Assembly (NCBI GenBank): GCA_014529385.2
Contig: CM043944.1
Coordinates: 61,095,268-61,159,267, forward strand
Length of the DNA: 64,000 bases
Direction: 5' to 3'
DNA from: Adiantum capillus-veneris
Lineage: Eukaryota; Streptophyta; Polypodiopsida; Polypodiales; Pteridaceae
Shown: positions 32,586-43,457 of the stretch, in pieces
Layout of the letters: each line of letters begins with the position of its first letter
Position numbering within the stretch: the first letter of the stretch is position 1
The notes under the pieces: generated by a model
What the model was told of the DNA's origin: nothing
What the model saw: only the letters and a program-made list of their open reading frames with translations
Database searches by the model: none
Made by a program: the position numbers and the translations under genes

Positions 32586-33196
32586 TACCCCCCTCTTGAA
32601 AGCATTGGAATCGACCGCGATTACGCCTGCAAAACCGACAAAAGCCATAAACTGTCTTAGCAGACACTGACTGTTAGTACCTTCGTACTAGGAACACACA
32701 TCTAGCACATGTACAAAATCGACAGTCACATCACACGACATCACAGGACATCACCAGACATCACCAGACATCACAGGACATCACATGACATTCAACATTC
32801 ATTCGGATCTTAGACCATGATTTATCGGCAATGTAGCTAGCAATCACATCTAGGTCCAATCGAGACCTCATCGATGTCCGATTGACTAACCCCTATTGCA
32901 ACCATGTCTATTCGAGATCAAGTAGACCAAAATGCTGCAGTCATTTCGTCTACCAGTTCCTGCACTCACAAGAAGTCAAGAACAAATCAGTATCATAATC
33001 AGGAATTCCATTTCATAAAGTCATCCAGCAGAATACTGTCAGCTCTCAGTATCCCTGAAGCTCAAAGAGACATCAGTGACTTTAGTATCAAAATCGAGGC
33101 ATTTGTTGATAAAGGAGTGGAGTAACTCCCCTCTTGTGCATCCCACTGCACCAGATCTTCGGCCAAGCTGAGTTTCTGGGTTCCATTTGGAGTAGA
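32586..33196 (-). other. 3' untranslated region of element B with a 10-bp tandem repeat
   Basis: Between the chromodomain stop and the 3' LTR. Six 10-bp units of the form tcacaggaca lie at 32731-32790; B2 has five at 54117-54166. A plus-strand frame of 73 codons (32904-33125) has a counterpart in B2, but every difference changes an amino acid and B2 ends early, so I do not call it a gene. Confidence 0.7.
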
Positions 33197-34397
33197 CTAT
33201 GCTAAACCAAAAGCATCGAGGTAAAGTTTCACAATCTGAGGAGTATCTGCTAGGTCCTCCTCCTCCATCCACTTCGCATCAAGTGCAGGATAATTCTTGA
33301 ACTTAACCAAGAACCGCCTTCGGACTTTACCCTTATTCTTCGTATCCTTATGTGCCAAAATCTGTTCAAGAACAAGGATCTCCTCGTTTTCTTCCACTTC
33401 GGGTTGCTTATCAGGCTCCCCATCATCAAGCACATCACCTTTAAAAGGTTTCAAGAGATTCACATGAAATGCATTGTGAATCCTCCAAGTATCTGGCAGT
33501 TTCAGTCGGAAGGAGACTTCATTTATCTTTTCAGTAATCTGGAAAGGGCCGTAGTATCGCATACTAAGCTTTGGAAAAAAGCCTCTCCTTTCCCTTGTTC
33601 TTTCGTAGGCGTGCCTTCTCAAAAGTAAGAGCACCCAATCATCCTCCTTCAGTTTCCAGTCACGACGATGGCGATCCGCTGCCTTTTTCTGTCGTTCTTG
33701 AGACTTCTGTAAAGTCTCGCGAACCTTGGCAAAAGCCGTATCCAAATCTCGCGAATATTCATCCGCTTCAAATTTCTAATCTTTCGTGCTCAGGAAGGAT
33801 GGAACCTTCGCAACAGTTTCAACAATCTCTCATGGCGTCTTCCCCGTCGAAGAGTGTATCGTGTTATTGTAGGCAAATTCCACCAAAGGTAAGTTCTTTT
33901 CCCATTGAGTCTTCTGATGCGAGATACAAGACTTCAATAAATCTAAAATCACTGAATTGGCAATCTCAGATTGCCTGTCAGTCTGCAAGTGGAACGATGA
34001 CGAGAACTGCAACCGCGTGCCAATGTTCTCCCATATTGCCTTCCAAAACAAACTCATAAATCTGGGGTCCCTGTCGGAGACAATCGTCTCAGGCGTGCCA
34101 TGTAATCGGAAAATCATCGTGATCATTCTGTATTCTCGGGAGATAAAAAAAAAAGAAATCCATTTCAATATTTTCCCAGGGGCGGGTGGGTATGGGTAAA
34201 GGCTGTAACAATCCCTGTGCGTTATGCCTGTCAAACTTGACCTTCTGGCATACCAAGCAACTGCGCACAAACTCTTCCACATCCTTCTTCAGTCTCCGCC
34301 AAAAGAAATCTCTCTCTACCCCTTTCATGGTGGTAGCAATGCCGCGGTGACTCGTAAAAGGTGGACAGTGGCAATCAGTCATAACCTTTTTCCTCAA
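33197..34397 (-). pseudogene. Integrase and chromodomain of element B
   Basis: HHCC region CHCPPFTSHRGIATTMKGV...SCLVCQKVKFDRH (34397-34230), the first catalytic Asp region (altered to MDFFFFYLP), then a loss of about 100 bp against B2 that removes VIDRFSKHAHF..VKPDHLARLFVAQ. The rest is GTPETIVSDRDPRF and FHLQTDRQSEIANSV (third catalytic Glu kept). After stops, the tail has [21 protein letters not shown]-type GPY/F sequence, HNAFHVNLLKP and a chromodomain-like [23 protein letters not shown], ending at 33197. Confidence 0.88.
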
Positions 34398-34409
34398 CGG
34401 CTGTGTAAC

Positions 34410-35866
34410 TCACAACATAGTCTTTTTCATCAAGTAGCCTTCCCGAAGGGAGTATCCAGCTACTGTCTCCCCATCCCGTATCCGTGTGAAAATATCTGCA
34501 AAACCTGTATTTGTGGCATACTGATCGACCATATCCTCGAAGCTCCTATGATGTATCGCGGAAATAGCCAGAACCAACGGTTTCTGAGACAAAGCATCTG
34601 CCACCACATTCTTCTGTCCCTGCACATGGACAATCAGGAAGTGGAACTGTGACAAGATGTTCACCCACCGCATCTGCTTTTCCGAAAGCTGCTTCTGTGA
34701 CAAGAAGTAGCCCAAACTCTGATGGTCTGTAAAGACAGTAAAATCCGCTCCGAGTAGGTAATGCCGCCACTGAGTAAGAGCATGGATAACCGCCAAAAGC
34801 TCTTTCCCATAGATCTGTGCTGTCATCTCCGGCCTAGAGAACAAACGGCTCTCGTAAGCTATGACATGGCCTTCTTGCAGCAAGACCGCACCCAGACTAC
34901 GACCACAAGCATCACAATATACTTCAAATGACTTCTGCAATTCCGGCAAGTCAAAATAGGTCTCGTAGTCAATTTCTCTTTCAATGTCCGAAAGGCAGTC
35001 ACCTCTGTGGGTCCCCACGAAAAAGGTACTCCTTTCTGTGTCAAGGTATGCAAAGGGGAAGCAACCTCTGCAAACTTTCGTATGAACCGCCTGTAGTACG
35101 AACACAGTCCCAAGAAGCTTCTGACTTCATGGACATTCCTCAAATCGGGCCAATCACGGATAGTCTCTATCTTGGCTGGGTCCATTCGCACTCCTGCTGC
35201 TGACACAATGTGTCCCAAAAAGTGTATCTCTAGTAGGAAAAATTCACTTTTCTTTGCATTAATCACTAACGTGTGATCTCGTAATGCCTGAAAGACTTGA
35301 AGCAGATGATCTCTGTGTTCTGCCTCATTCTTGGAGAAAACAATGATGTCGTCAAAGAAAGTGCCAACAAATAGCCTGTACTCTCGAAAAATCCTGTTCA
35401 TCATCCGGTTAAATGTCGCAGGAGCATTGGTTAAGCCAAAAGGCATCACTAAAAACTCAAATAACCCAAAAGTCGTCCGAAAAGCTGTCTTGTAGACATC
35501 TCCTGGTGCTATCATGATCTGATGATATCCACTCTTCAAGTCAATCCTGCTAAAGCACGAGGATCCCTGTAACCTGTCGAGTATATCATCGATCCTAGGA
35601 ATCGGAAATCTGTTCGTGATGGTGATTTCGTTGAGAGTGCTATAATCGATGCACATTCTCCAAGATCCGTCTTTCTTCAAAACCAACAACACTGGAGAGC
35701 AATATGGTGAAGTACTAGGCTGGACAAGACCCTTTTCCAAGAGGTCTTTCATTGAGTTCATAATCGTTTCATTCTGTACTCGGCTCACACGATAAGGTGG
35801 CCGATTTGGTGGCGTGATTCTAGATATCAGATCAATGGTATGATCTTCAGGCCCTCTCAAAAGCAA
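34410..35866 (-). pseudogene. RT and RNase H of element B
   Basis: RT open frame from 35866: [78 protein letters not shown] and the catalytic FFDDIIVF; thumb HFLGHIVS, FLGLCSYYRRFIRKF. RNase H follows after a frameshift near 34930: FEVYCDACGRSLGAVLLQEGHVIAYESR, YGKELLAVIHALTQWRHYLLGADF, FTDHQSLGYFLS, VVADALSQKP. Mostly intact apart from that frameshift. Confidence 0.92.
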
Positions 35867-36330
35867 TCGGCATGAGTGTGGAGAAAAAAAATCTTGGCGT
35901 TCTTTTCTTCAGGTCAAAACATATTCAACCTTTATCCATCGTTCAGTTCTCCCAAAAGAATGAGTAAGAAAACTGAAGTTCATCAAGTACAATCTGTAAA
36001 CCCTTCATTTATCAAAGTCGCTTTCTCGGCCTGGTAGTCAACCACGGCGTAGTTCTTGTGGTACCAAGGGATCCGGAGTAGAACGTCACTCACGTGCCCT
36101 GAACACCCCTGTCATTGCAAACGAAGTTTGCCAATGCTCGGTGTAATGGCAACATCCCATCCGGGTGCCAGTCGAACTACCTCCGCCTGTGGCGTCAGTC
36201 TGTCGGGCGTAGTTCCAAATCGAGCCGCCAATTCCAAGTGAAAAGAAGTTGGCCTTGGCTCCTTCAAAAGAGCTTCCTGATCCTTCGCTTTGCCCCGAAA
36301 GCGGCAAAGTTTGTACTTTCATTCATTAGA
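35867..36330 (-). pseudogene. Protease remnant and linker of element B
   Basis: One frame reads ELAARFGTTPDRLTPQ, APGWDVAITPSIGKLRL and SDVLLRIPWYHKNYAVVDYQAEKATL, resembling the second half of the H protease (CDVILGMPWHYK). No D-[S/T]-G active site is seen upstream. The linker to RT carries several stops. B2 has nearly the same sequence here, including the stops, so the lesion predates both insertions. Confidence 0.7.
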
Positions 36331-37945
36331 TTCGGTGCAGGTCCCACGCCATGTGGTACCAGTTCTGCTTTTTTATCTGCCTTTTCTGCCACATTCCTCA
36401 GCTGCTCTCGAACTCTCAGACTTGTCGTCGTTTTTATCATGCTGTTCTTTCTGTGCCGTATCAGGGCACTTCGCGGAAATATGTCCATGTTCCCCGCATC
36501 CAAAGCACTTCCCCTCTCTGATGAAGCGAGCTCTCTCCTCAGGAGTAAGCTTGGGTCGTGCATCCTTTTTTTTTTTTTTCTGGGTTGCTCTTTTTCATTC
36601 TACTTTCATTCCCAGAAGTCTGTTCGGCTTGTTGTGTCATGGCCTCATCTGTGGGGTAGGTCAGACTGCCAGAGTGAATTGCAAAGCCCCGCTTCGCATG
36701 ACTCATCAACTCCTGAATAGAAGCTGACTTCTGTTCCAAGCAGTGGTCTCGGATCTCTGTAGGTAGACCCAAGGTAAACCACTCAATCTGTTCTCTGAAT
36801 GAGATCTTCTTGAATGAAGAGGCGGGTAGAAAAGAGCTCCAGAATCTTTCACAATAAGAATTCACTGTATCGCTCTTGGTCATCCGGAGATGGTTCCAAG
36901 CAGCTCGTATATCTCGCTCAAACTCTTGAGTCAACCAAGAAGAAATAAAAAGCCTCTTGAATTTCAGCCATGTAACTGGCACAGTCTTGCTTAATAGAAG
37001 CGTGGACCACCAAGTACGAGCATTCCCCTTAAAGTAAGAGGCAGCTCTCCGAATCTTGGAGTGCTCTGAATAGCGTCCTCCCGCGAAAGCGATGTCAAAC
37101 TGCTGTATAAAAGACAAAGCCTTCGAAGCATCTGAGTATCCTGAAAAGTATCAAACTTGATCGAGTGGCCACCTTCCTTAAACTCTCGGACTTTCTTGCT
37201 TTTATCTTCGAGAAAGTCATACTGGTTGGCTTTGTAAAAATTCTTCTTGTTCGCATAAAACTTTCCGTCATCGGAACCTGAGCTGTCTGTAGACGAGTCC
37301 TCAGTAGAACTGTGAGTCTCTGGGCGAGATTTAGCCTTCTTTGCCTTTCTCTTGCCCTTTCCAAAGCGTTGCTTCTTGCTTCGCTTTTTACCTTTTCTGT
37401 CTTCTTCGCTCGAATCCGAGGAGCTAGAAGAACTGTCAGAAGAAGAAGAAGAAGAACTGGGTAGGTCTTCAAACTTGACGCGCTTCTTCAATTTCTTTGC
37501 CTTGTCAAATGTCGACCGACGACCCAAATATCCCGGGAAGTCAGTGCCTTTCTTCTGCTTTTTGCCGTGCTTTTTGGCTTTCTTTTGCGTGTCAAAAAGC
37601 TGAGCAATCCGTGCATCAACCACGTTCTCCAGTTCCTGCTCCGTATATTTTCTTGGAGACAGAAGGTTTCTTGAGAGCGGGTTTCGGGAGTGGTGTTGTG
37701 GTTCTCTGCCACTCCATCTGTACCTCTTCCAAAGAGGTCTGGTTTATATATTTTGCCATCTTCGGATCCTTGGCAAAATTGAGCATCATCATTGTTGCAT
37801 CGCTGATCAACTGGCGACGCTCTATCTCTCGCCGCTCCGCCAAAGTAGGCCAAGGCGGGCCATACTCTCTGCCTGAATCTTCGTTGTGATCCCAGCCCGC
37901 ATCTCCAGATGCAGAGGGAGTCGACTGATCATTGCCTGAAGCCAT
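36331..37945 (-). pseudogene. gag and zinc knuckle of element B
   Basis: Starts at ATG 37945 (MASGNDQSTPSASGDAG). A Lys/Ser-rich linker (KKAKKHGKKQKK; acidic Ser runs) and IKFDTFQD lead, after a frameshift near 37120, to the capsid core (FIQQFDIAFAGG, AASYFKGNARTWWSTLL, WLKFKRLFISSWLT, FTLGLPTEIRDHCLEQKSASIQELMSHAKRG). The knuckle CFGCGEHGHISAKC lies near 36465-36510. Frameshifts near 37620, 37120 and 36570 (a T run) break it. Confidence 0.88.
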
Positions 37946-38015
37946 AGGTGCCGCGGAAAAAAATTCGGGGATCGGATTTCCCGTAGAAGAGAAATCGGCC
38001 GTGCTCTGATACCAC

Positions 38016-38577
38016 TGTAACAGACTTGGACACTCCAAGTCAAGAATCAACCGCGACAGCACCAAATAACCACTTCAAAACAATTCACAGATCACAATAG
38101 ATTTGCACTGGCCCGACGGAGTTCCGTGCCTAGAGATATTGGCCCCAAAGACTGGCGCCCCTTTCGGTATTTCTTTTTGTATTAATCAATCATCAAAGTA
38201 CAAGAGAGTGGTTAGGGTTTCACTCTCAGACTCTGCGTCCAGATGCTCTGAGAAGTGAGGCCCTCACCACTAATTTAAAGGTTACAAGGGATGCCCAAAA
38301 GCAGAGCCCCAAAAGCTTTTAAAATCAAAAGTATCAGTTCTCTCTCTCTCTTAGAGAGTCTTTTCTCTTTTTTTATAAAAAAAAGCAAAAGCAAAATTCG
38401 CGTCGCTCATCATTTTCCAAAAAAAAATATTTATTATTATTATTATTATTTTTAATAATCCGCCTCCGCGATTTCCGGAATTTAGGGTTTTTTGCAAAAA
38501 TTAGGGTTTGCAGGAATTTTAGGGTTTCTGGCAGAAATTAGGGTTTCTGCTGTCCGCCACGTCATCACTTTGTGACA
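38016..38577 (-). repeat. 5' LTR of element B
   Basis: 562 bp, nearly identical to 32026-32585. The PBS lies directly inside it. Ends at the TSD TCCAC. Confidence 0.94.
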
Positions 38578-38582
38578 TCCAC

Positions 38583-38715
38583 TCACTTTGTTCGTGACCA
38601 CAACACTCTCCATAAGACGGAAAGCTCTCTCTTTCCCTAAGAACTAAAAGCAACCTTGAGCAATAAAGATCACTAATCTTGAGAAAGTACAACATTCATT
38701 CCGCTACACCTTACA
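38583..38715 (+). repeat. 5' LTR of element A, last part
   Basis: Completes the LTR cut by B, ending GCTACACCTTACA. Without B the LTR is about 1222 bp, against 1229 bp for the 3' LTR. Confidence 0.92.
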
Positions 38716-39169
38716 TTTGTATCAGAGCTTTGGAAGTGTTCTGCATTACTCAAGGAAAGAACCACAAGAACCACAAGAATTTTTTTTTGCTTGCTGCGAT
38801 CGCACGAACCCAAGTTTACTTGGGCGTGGCGATTCCTAATCGTGTTTTGTTGAAGAGTAACAGGAATCCCAAGAAAGAAGGGCTTGTCCAGCCTCCCCTT
38901 GTGTCTCTTTTCACTCATTGAGAGCGGACCGTGCACTTAGCGGCCGGCCAATCGACGTGAGGTGGAAAAAAGCAACCTTGGTGTGAGCGAAAGGCCGCCA
39001 AGGGGTGCGCCCGCAGAAAGGAGTAGAACTCGGGTGAATCGCGATTTGCAAGCGAAAGAAAACCCAAGAACTCAAGAACCTCAAGATCCTCAAGAACCCA
39101 AGAACCCAAGAACCAAGACCCTCAAGAACCCAAGTTCCTCGCGAGCTTAAGACCCCAAGATCATAGTGC
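38716..39169 (+). other. PBS and leader of element A
   Basis: PBS ttgtatcagagc at 38717-38728. The leader includes runs of 'aagaac(c)tcaagaacc' (39061-39140) that are also present in C and D. No separate gene is supported. Confidence 0.65.
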
Positions 39170-40640
39170 ATGGTCGTCACCCGAAGCGGCATGGATACTT
39201 CGCATTCAGGTGATGAGCATGAGAGAGGCGACGAAGGATTCTCCCCACCAAGAGATTTTTCCAACTCTCCCCCTTCGCCATCTACGCCAGACCCTATGGA
39301 GGCAATGATGAAGCAGATGATGGCCATGATGGATAGACAGGAAGACAAGCGCCTTGCTTTAGAACTCGAGCGTATTGCTCTTGCCGCAAAACAAGAAGAA
39401 AATCGCCTTGCTCAGGACCGTGAGCGTGACGACAGAATTGCAAGAATGGCCGCAGATCAAGCAGCCAAGGATCGCGAGCACGACGAAAGAAACACAAGAT
39501 TTGCCGCCCAACAAGAAGAAAATCGACTTGCTCTCGAACGCGAGCGCGCTGAACGAAATGAACGAAAAGCAGAAAAGGAGGCCGAGCGTGAAGCTCAAAG
39601 GGAGCTTCGCAATCAAGAATTTATTGCCCAAATCCTAGCCTCGAAGATCGAACCACCCAAAGATCGTGGGAGTTCGTCAAGTGACGCAAGCCACGATGCG
39701 GATTCACACAACCCAGTCACAGAGAAGTCGACTTTCAGTAAGTATGACGGTAAGATGGATGCTACTGTTATTCATTCTTGGTTGCATCAATTTAATGCTT
39801 ATTTTGCGACAACTAAGAAAACAGGCAATAGCAAAGTTTTGACGGCAGCTATGTACCTTGCCGGTGATGCCATAAATTGGTACCAGGCATGGCAAGAAGC
39901 ACAGCTAGCCGCGCACCTAGAGGCAGCCGACGATTTCACGCCCCTCTCTTTTAGTTGGTCTGCTTTCCAAGACAAGCTCAAGGCGCGGTTTATGCCACCT
40001 CAATACCTTGCACAATTGAAGGACGATTGGCGAGCTCTCAAGCAAAACGGTATGCCGGTTATATCTTTCTCTAATCGTGTTTTGCAGCTTGGCACTCAAT
40101 TACGCAAATCGGATGCGAAGCGCAAGGAGGAATTTCTTTACGGATTGGACGAGTATATCAAGTATGATGTCGAGGTACTCGATCCAATCGATCTCAACAA
40201 AGCGGTAGCAATTGCTCTCACCCACGAGATGAAGCACAACAAAGGAAAGCCTAAGGAGAACAAGACTTCCACAAGTACTTCGTAGACTTCTCCGAACCCT
40301 CAGAACGGTAAGAATGGTAAGCATGATAACTCTTCTAACCAATCTTCCAACAATATCTCATCAAACAATTCTTCCAATGAATCAAAGGGTAAGGCTAACA
40401 CAATTGCTAAACCTAAGCTTACTCCAGATGAAAAAGTAGAACAAGGAATTGTAGGAGGATACATCACGTCGGAAGAACAAAGCACTTATTCTAAGGAAGG
40501 TCGTTGTTTTCATTGTCACATTAAGGGTCACATAAAAAGAACATGTCCTAAGCTTGAATCGAATGAATCTAAAGAACCCACAGCACCCACTACATCTGTC
40601 AATGCAATGAATGATAACACGTTTGTGCCCAAAGTTTCTT
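39170..40640 (+). pseudogene. gag and zinc knuckle of element A
   Basis: ATG 39170 (MVVTRSGMDTSHSGDE), then the acidic/Pro segment and a coiled coil of about 100 residues (EENRLALERERAERNERKAE). The capsid core follows: FSKYDGKMDATVIHSWLHQFNAYF, AAMYLAGDAINWYQAW, FSWSAFQDKLKARFMPPQYLAQLKDDWRALKQ, EFLYGLDEYIKYDVEVLDPIDLNKAVAIA. A TAG at 40283-40285 interrupts the frame, which then continues through an Asn/Ser-rich linker to the knuckle CFHCHIKGHIKRTC (40505-40546). A second TAG is at 40640-40642. Both stops fit a Gln codon CAG changed by C to T. Confidence 0.88.
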
Positions 40641-40642
40641 AG

Positions 40643-41040
40643 GACCCTCCCATTGATGATTCTCTCATTAAATGTTATGGTCGCACGTCGGGGCACTGTT
40701 TTGTCATATTGTTTGACCCAGATAGTATGCATGATGTGATCAGTCCCTCTCTTGTTGAGAGAGCCCGCCTCGAAGTTAGTCCGAGATCTCCTATCGAGGT
40801 CTCTGGCTTTCGTCCTGGTATGGACGCTCTCATCACGAAGGATTGCCTTGATGTGTTGTTTGCAATTCAATAGACTGCCTTCACTAGAAGATTTATTGTT
40901 TCTCCTCTCTCAGGATGTGATATGATTTTAGGCATGAAATGGTTTCGTGAAATAAACCCTCTCGTTGATTGGGAGGCTAGCATTTTAACTCTCAATGCCA
41001 AAAGTGATTCTCCTACTGTCTTTCATGTAGTGGATACTTC
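40643..41040 (+). pseudogene. Retropepsin-like protease segment of element A
   Basis: Same frame as gag. GHCFVILFDPDSMHDVISPSLVERARL resembles the active-site strand of a Ty3 protease (usually FD[ST]GS), with the Asp retained but the following residues D-P-D (40715-40723). About 60 codons on, after a TAG at 40871-40873, SGCDMILGMKWFREINPLVDWE matches the second conserved protease motif (ILGMxW). It probably derives from a protease, now with an altered catalytic triplet. Confidence 0.7.
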
Positions 41041-42228
41041 TCCTTCTCCATCTCTCATTGCTAATATGCAGGACAAGATTGAAAAGATTCGAGATAAGGA
41101 GACTCTCTTAGTCTCTTTTTCTCCACAGCATGACACACAGGATTTGCATGATTATGAGAAGCATGATGATTTGAATAATAATGATTTGCATAATGATTTG
41201 GATGACAATGACAAGCATGATGATTTGCATGATCAAGATGTGATTTCTCACAAGCATGATGAATTGCATGAAGATGATGTGATTGTTCACACGGATGATG
41301 TGTTAGTGGATGCTTTTTCTAGCGAAGCTAACCTCGTTGTAGATTCGATCAATCACGAAGATCTGATCTTGGCTTTCGAGTCGAGGTCCAAAGAACCCTC
41401 ACAAGACGATTCGATCATTCGAGAAGAAGCGATCTTGGCTCTCAAGCCTTGGTCCGAAGAGCCCTTACAGGAAGTATTATGTGTTTGCATGATTGATACG
41501 CATGCATTGTTCGAGTGTTTCATTCGTGATGGTTTCTTGTATTTTCGTCAGCATCGTTATGTGATCCCTTTTCCTAGGCATGACATATTGTATGTTGAGC
41601 ACGTTTCTCTCATGGATGAGCACGAATGTATGCGGATTGTTCATGAAAAGCTGAAAAGTTTTTATGTAAGGAAGTCGCATTCCATGTCTCTTCCTTGGCA
41701 TGACATAGTTTCCGAAAGAGCACATGATAGTATGAACACCAAGTATGGGCATTTCCATTGTGATTTGCCACAATTGATTGATTTCGATCATACAGAAAAG
41801 ATTCGACCGCATTGTTTGCATGTGTTTGATGAACAGGTTGTCACTCCGTCTCTATGTTCATCTACTTTGCATACACAGTCTTTAGAGAAGACAAGATTTT
41901 TTTCCTTCACTTTACATGGAATGGGTATGTTCATGGTTTTGTGTTGGAGATGGTTTCAGGAATTTTCAGCAATGGAGATTCTTGAAGACGGAAGAAGCCG
42001 GACTCTAGACGAAGTTGAAGCATCAAAGGAGATTCAAACGACTTTGTGTGGCTCTCGGCGCGGCCCAAAGAAGCAAGCGTTGCAGACCTTTATGAAGTTC
42101 AAGTACCGCTCGACCCACACAGCAGAGTGGGCCGGCGAAGAGTCCCTTCCAGGATTCCAGATGCTGTTGGCGATCTCCCTCGACGCCATACAGTTCGGTA
42201 CCAGTACCTCACTTTGAAAAGGAGGGGA
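41041..42228 (+). pseudogene. Unrecognised C-terminal region of the family II polyprotein, with PPT
   Basis: Follows the protease segment in the same frame to 42217. It starts with an acidic His/Asp-rich stretch (units of HDDLHDQDVISHK), then VDAFSSEANLVVDSINHED, LFECFIRDGFLYFRQHRYVIPFPRHDILYVEH, SLPWHDIVSE, CDLPQLIDFDHTEKI and TLHGMGMFMVLCWRWFQEFSAMEILEDGR. D and F carry the same blocks, so it is a shared part of the family. No RT, RNase H, integrase or chromodomain motif is seen. The last 60 codons are in an uncertain frame: A and F agree in length near 42045, D differs. PPT at 42217-42228. Confidence 0.6.
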
Positions 42229-43457
42229 TGTCACGTGACACATCCCAACCCTGTGTGTCCGTGGACAAGCTACACCACAGCAGGGTTGAGTCAGTCCGAT
42301 CAAGTTAGATTAGCAGTGATCTGGCACTTTTGTGAGTCTATTCGTAGACCGTGCATGCCCAGTCACTTAGCTTATATGCATATTTTTCGGTTGCACACAA
42401 CATGATCATTGGAATTCCCATCAGAATCCATCAGCATCAGTTAGGGGAATTTTCCAGTGCATTTAGCCTATTTTTCTATTTTTGGTTATTTTCACTTATT
42501 ATTTTTAAGTGACTTTCCAACAAAAGTAGGTAGGGCAATTTTGCTAAGTTAATATATAAGCAAACCCAAGTTAGCACTTTCTGGTAGAAGAGGTAGCAGG
42601 AGCTTCCCGCTCAACAGGCAACTTCTCAGTAGTACCCCCCCGCAGTGGACCCTCGCCATACCTCCCATCCCATTGGAGTTTTTTCAGAGCATCAGCACCG
42701 CCTTGAAGCTTCCACCTTCTGGCGCATTGTTCCCCCTTGCATGATCGCCCTACAGTGCCACTTCAGCCAGCGTTTTCATTTGCAGAAAAGCTCCTCTTTC
42801 AGCCAGCGTTTTTCATGCAAAAACGCCAGCAAGTCCTCAGCCTTCCCAGCGTTTTTCAGCCCCATCACTAACGCCAGCAGATCCACAGTTTCAGCATTGA
42901 AGAGAACGCAGATTTCAGCCATTGCAGAAAACGCAGATTTCAGCCTTTACAAACGCAGATTCTTAGCCGAGGAACAGTAGCAGATCAGCCCCCATTCAGT
43001 TGCAGATGATCCCCCAAGTTTAGTCCAAAAAAACGCAGCCAAAACAGTCATTTTCAGCCACCAAAACAGTCCCCGAATTTAGCGATTAGAAGCCTACAGA
43101 TTTCAGCCGTCGAGTGGTCGTCATCATCACCATCGTTGTCATCGGCATAGTCCAACTTGCATCAGTCCATTGCATATGCATTGTACACCTTTGTGCAATC
43201 AAAGAATAGACCACTCTCGCCGACGAGAGTGGGGCCTTCGGAGGAGGGTTTTACAAACCTCTCGTTGTCGTATCTCTTCTCTCTCCTTCTCTCAGTCTCA
43301 TTCACTTGCCCGCACAATATCCACTCACTTTGTTCGTGACCACAGCACTCTCCATAAGACGGAAAGCTCTCTCTTTCCTTAAGAACTAAAAGGAACCTTG
43401 AGCAATAAAGATCACTAATCTTGAGAAAGTACAACATTCATTCCGCTGCACCTTACA
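42229..43457 (+). repeat. 3' LTR of element A
   Basis: 1229 bp, TGTCACGTGACACATCC to GCACCTTACA. The first 12 bases form a perfect palindrome with a CACGTG core. TATA box at 42550-42560, hairpin 43211-43232. Followed by GCCAC. Confidence 0.94.

Larger units (their letters stand above)
32026..38577 (-). mobile_element. Family III element B, chromodomain Ty3 type, nested in the 5' LTR of A
   Basis: 6552 bp, TSD TCCAC (32021-32025, 38578-38582). LTRs 38016-38577 (5', 562 bp) and 32026-32585 (3', 560 bp). PBS is a perfect complement of tggtatcagagc (38003-38014); PPT near 32586-32598 (complement aagagggggg). Order on the minus strand: gag from ATG 37945, zinc knuckle, protease remnant, RT, RNase H, integrase, chromodomain. 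It has frameshifts, a missing protease active site and about 100 bp lost from the integrase core. Close LTR similarity indicates a fairly recent insertion. Confidence 0.94.
30937..43457 (+). mobile_element. Family II element A, complete, with element B nested in its 5' LTR
   Basis: TSD GCCAC at 30932-30936 and 43458-43462. 5' LTR 30937-32025 plus 38583-38715, cut by element B; 3' LTR 42229-43457. PBS ttgtatcagagc (38717-38728, one difference from the initiator-Met form); PPT aaaaggagggga directly before 42229. The internal 3.5 kb has one long frame (39170-42217) with three TAG stops encoding Gag, zinc knuckle, a protease-like segment and an unrecognised C-terminal region; no RT, RNase H or integrase. 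Without B its length is about 6.0 kb. It lies within LINE ORF2. Confidence 0.92.

Noticed and set aside
32904-33125. Conserved plus-strand 73-codon frame antisense to family III
   Set aside because: B2 has it too (54280-54468), but all differences are amino-acid changes and B2 stops early; conservation reflects recent common origin.
33571-34059. Plus-strand frame of 162 codons (also 54946-55434)
   Set aside because: Antisense shadow of the integrase region.
36115-36720. Antisense frame of 201 codons over family III gag (and 57618-58103 in B2)
   Set aside because: Shadow of the gag/protease region on the other strand; no motif.
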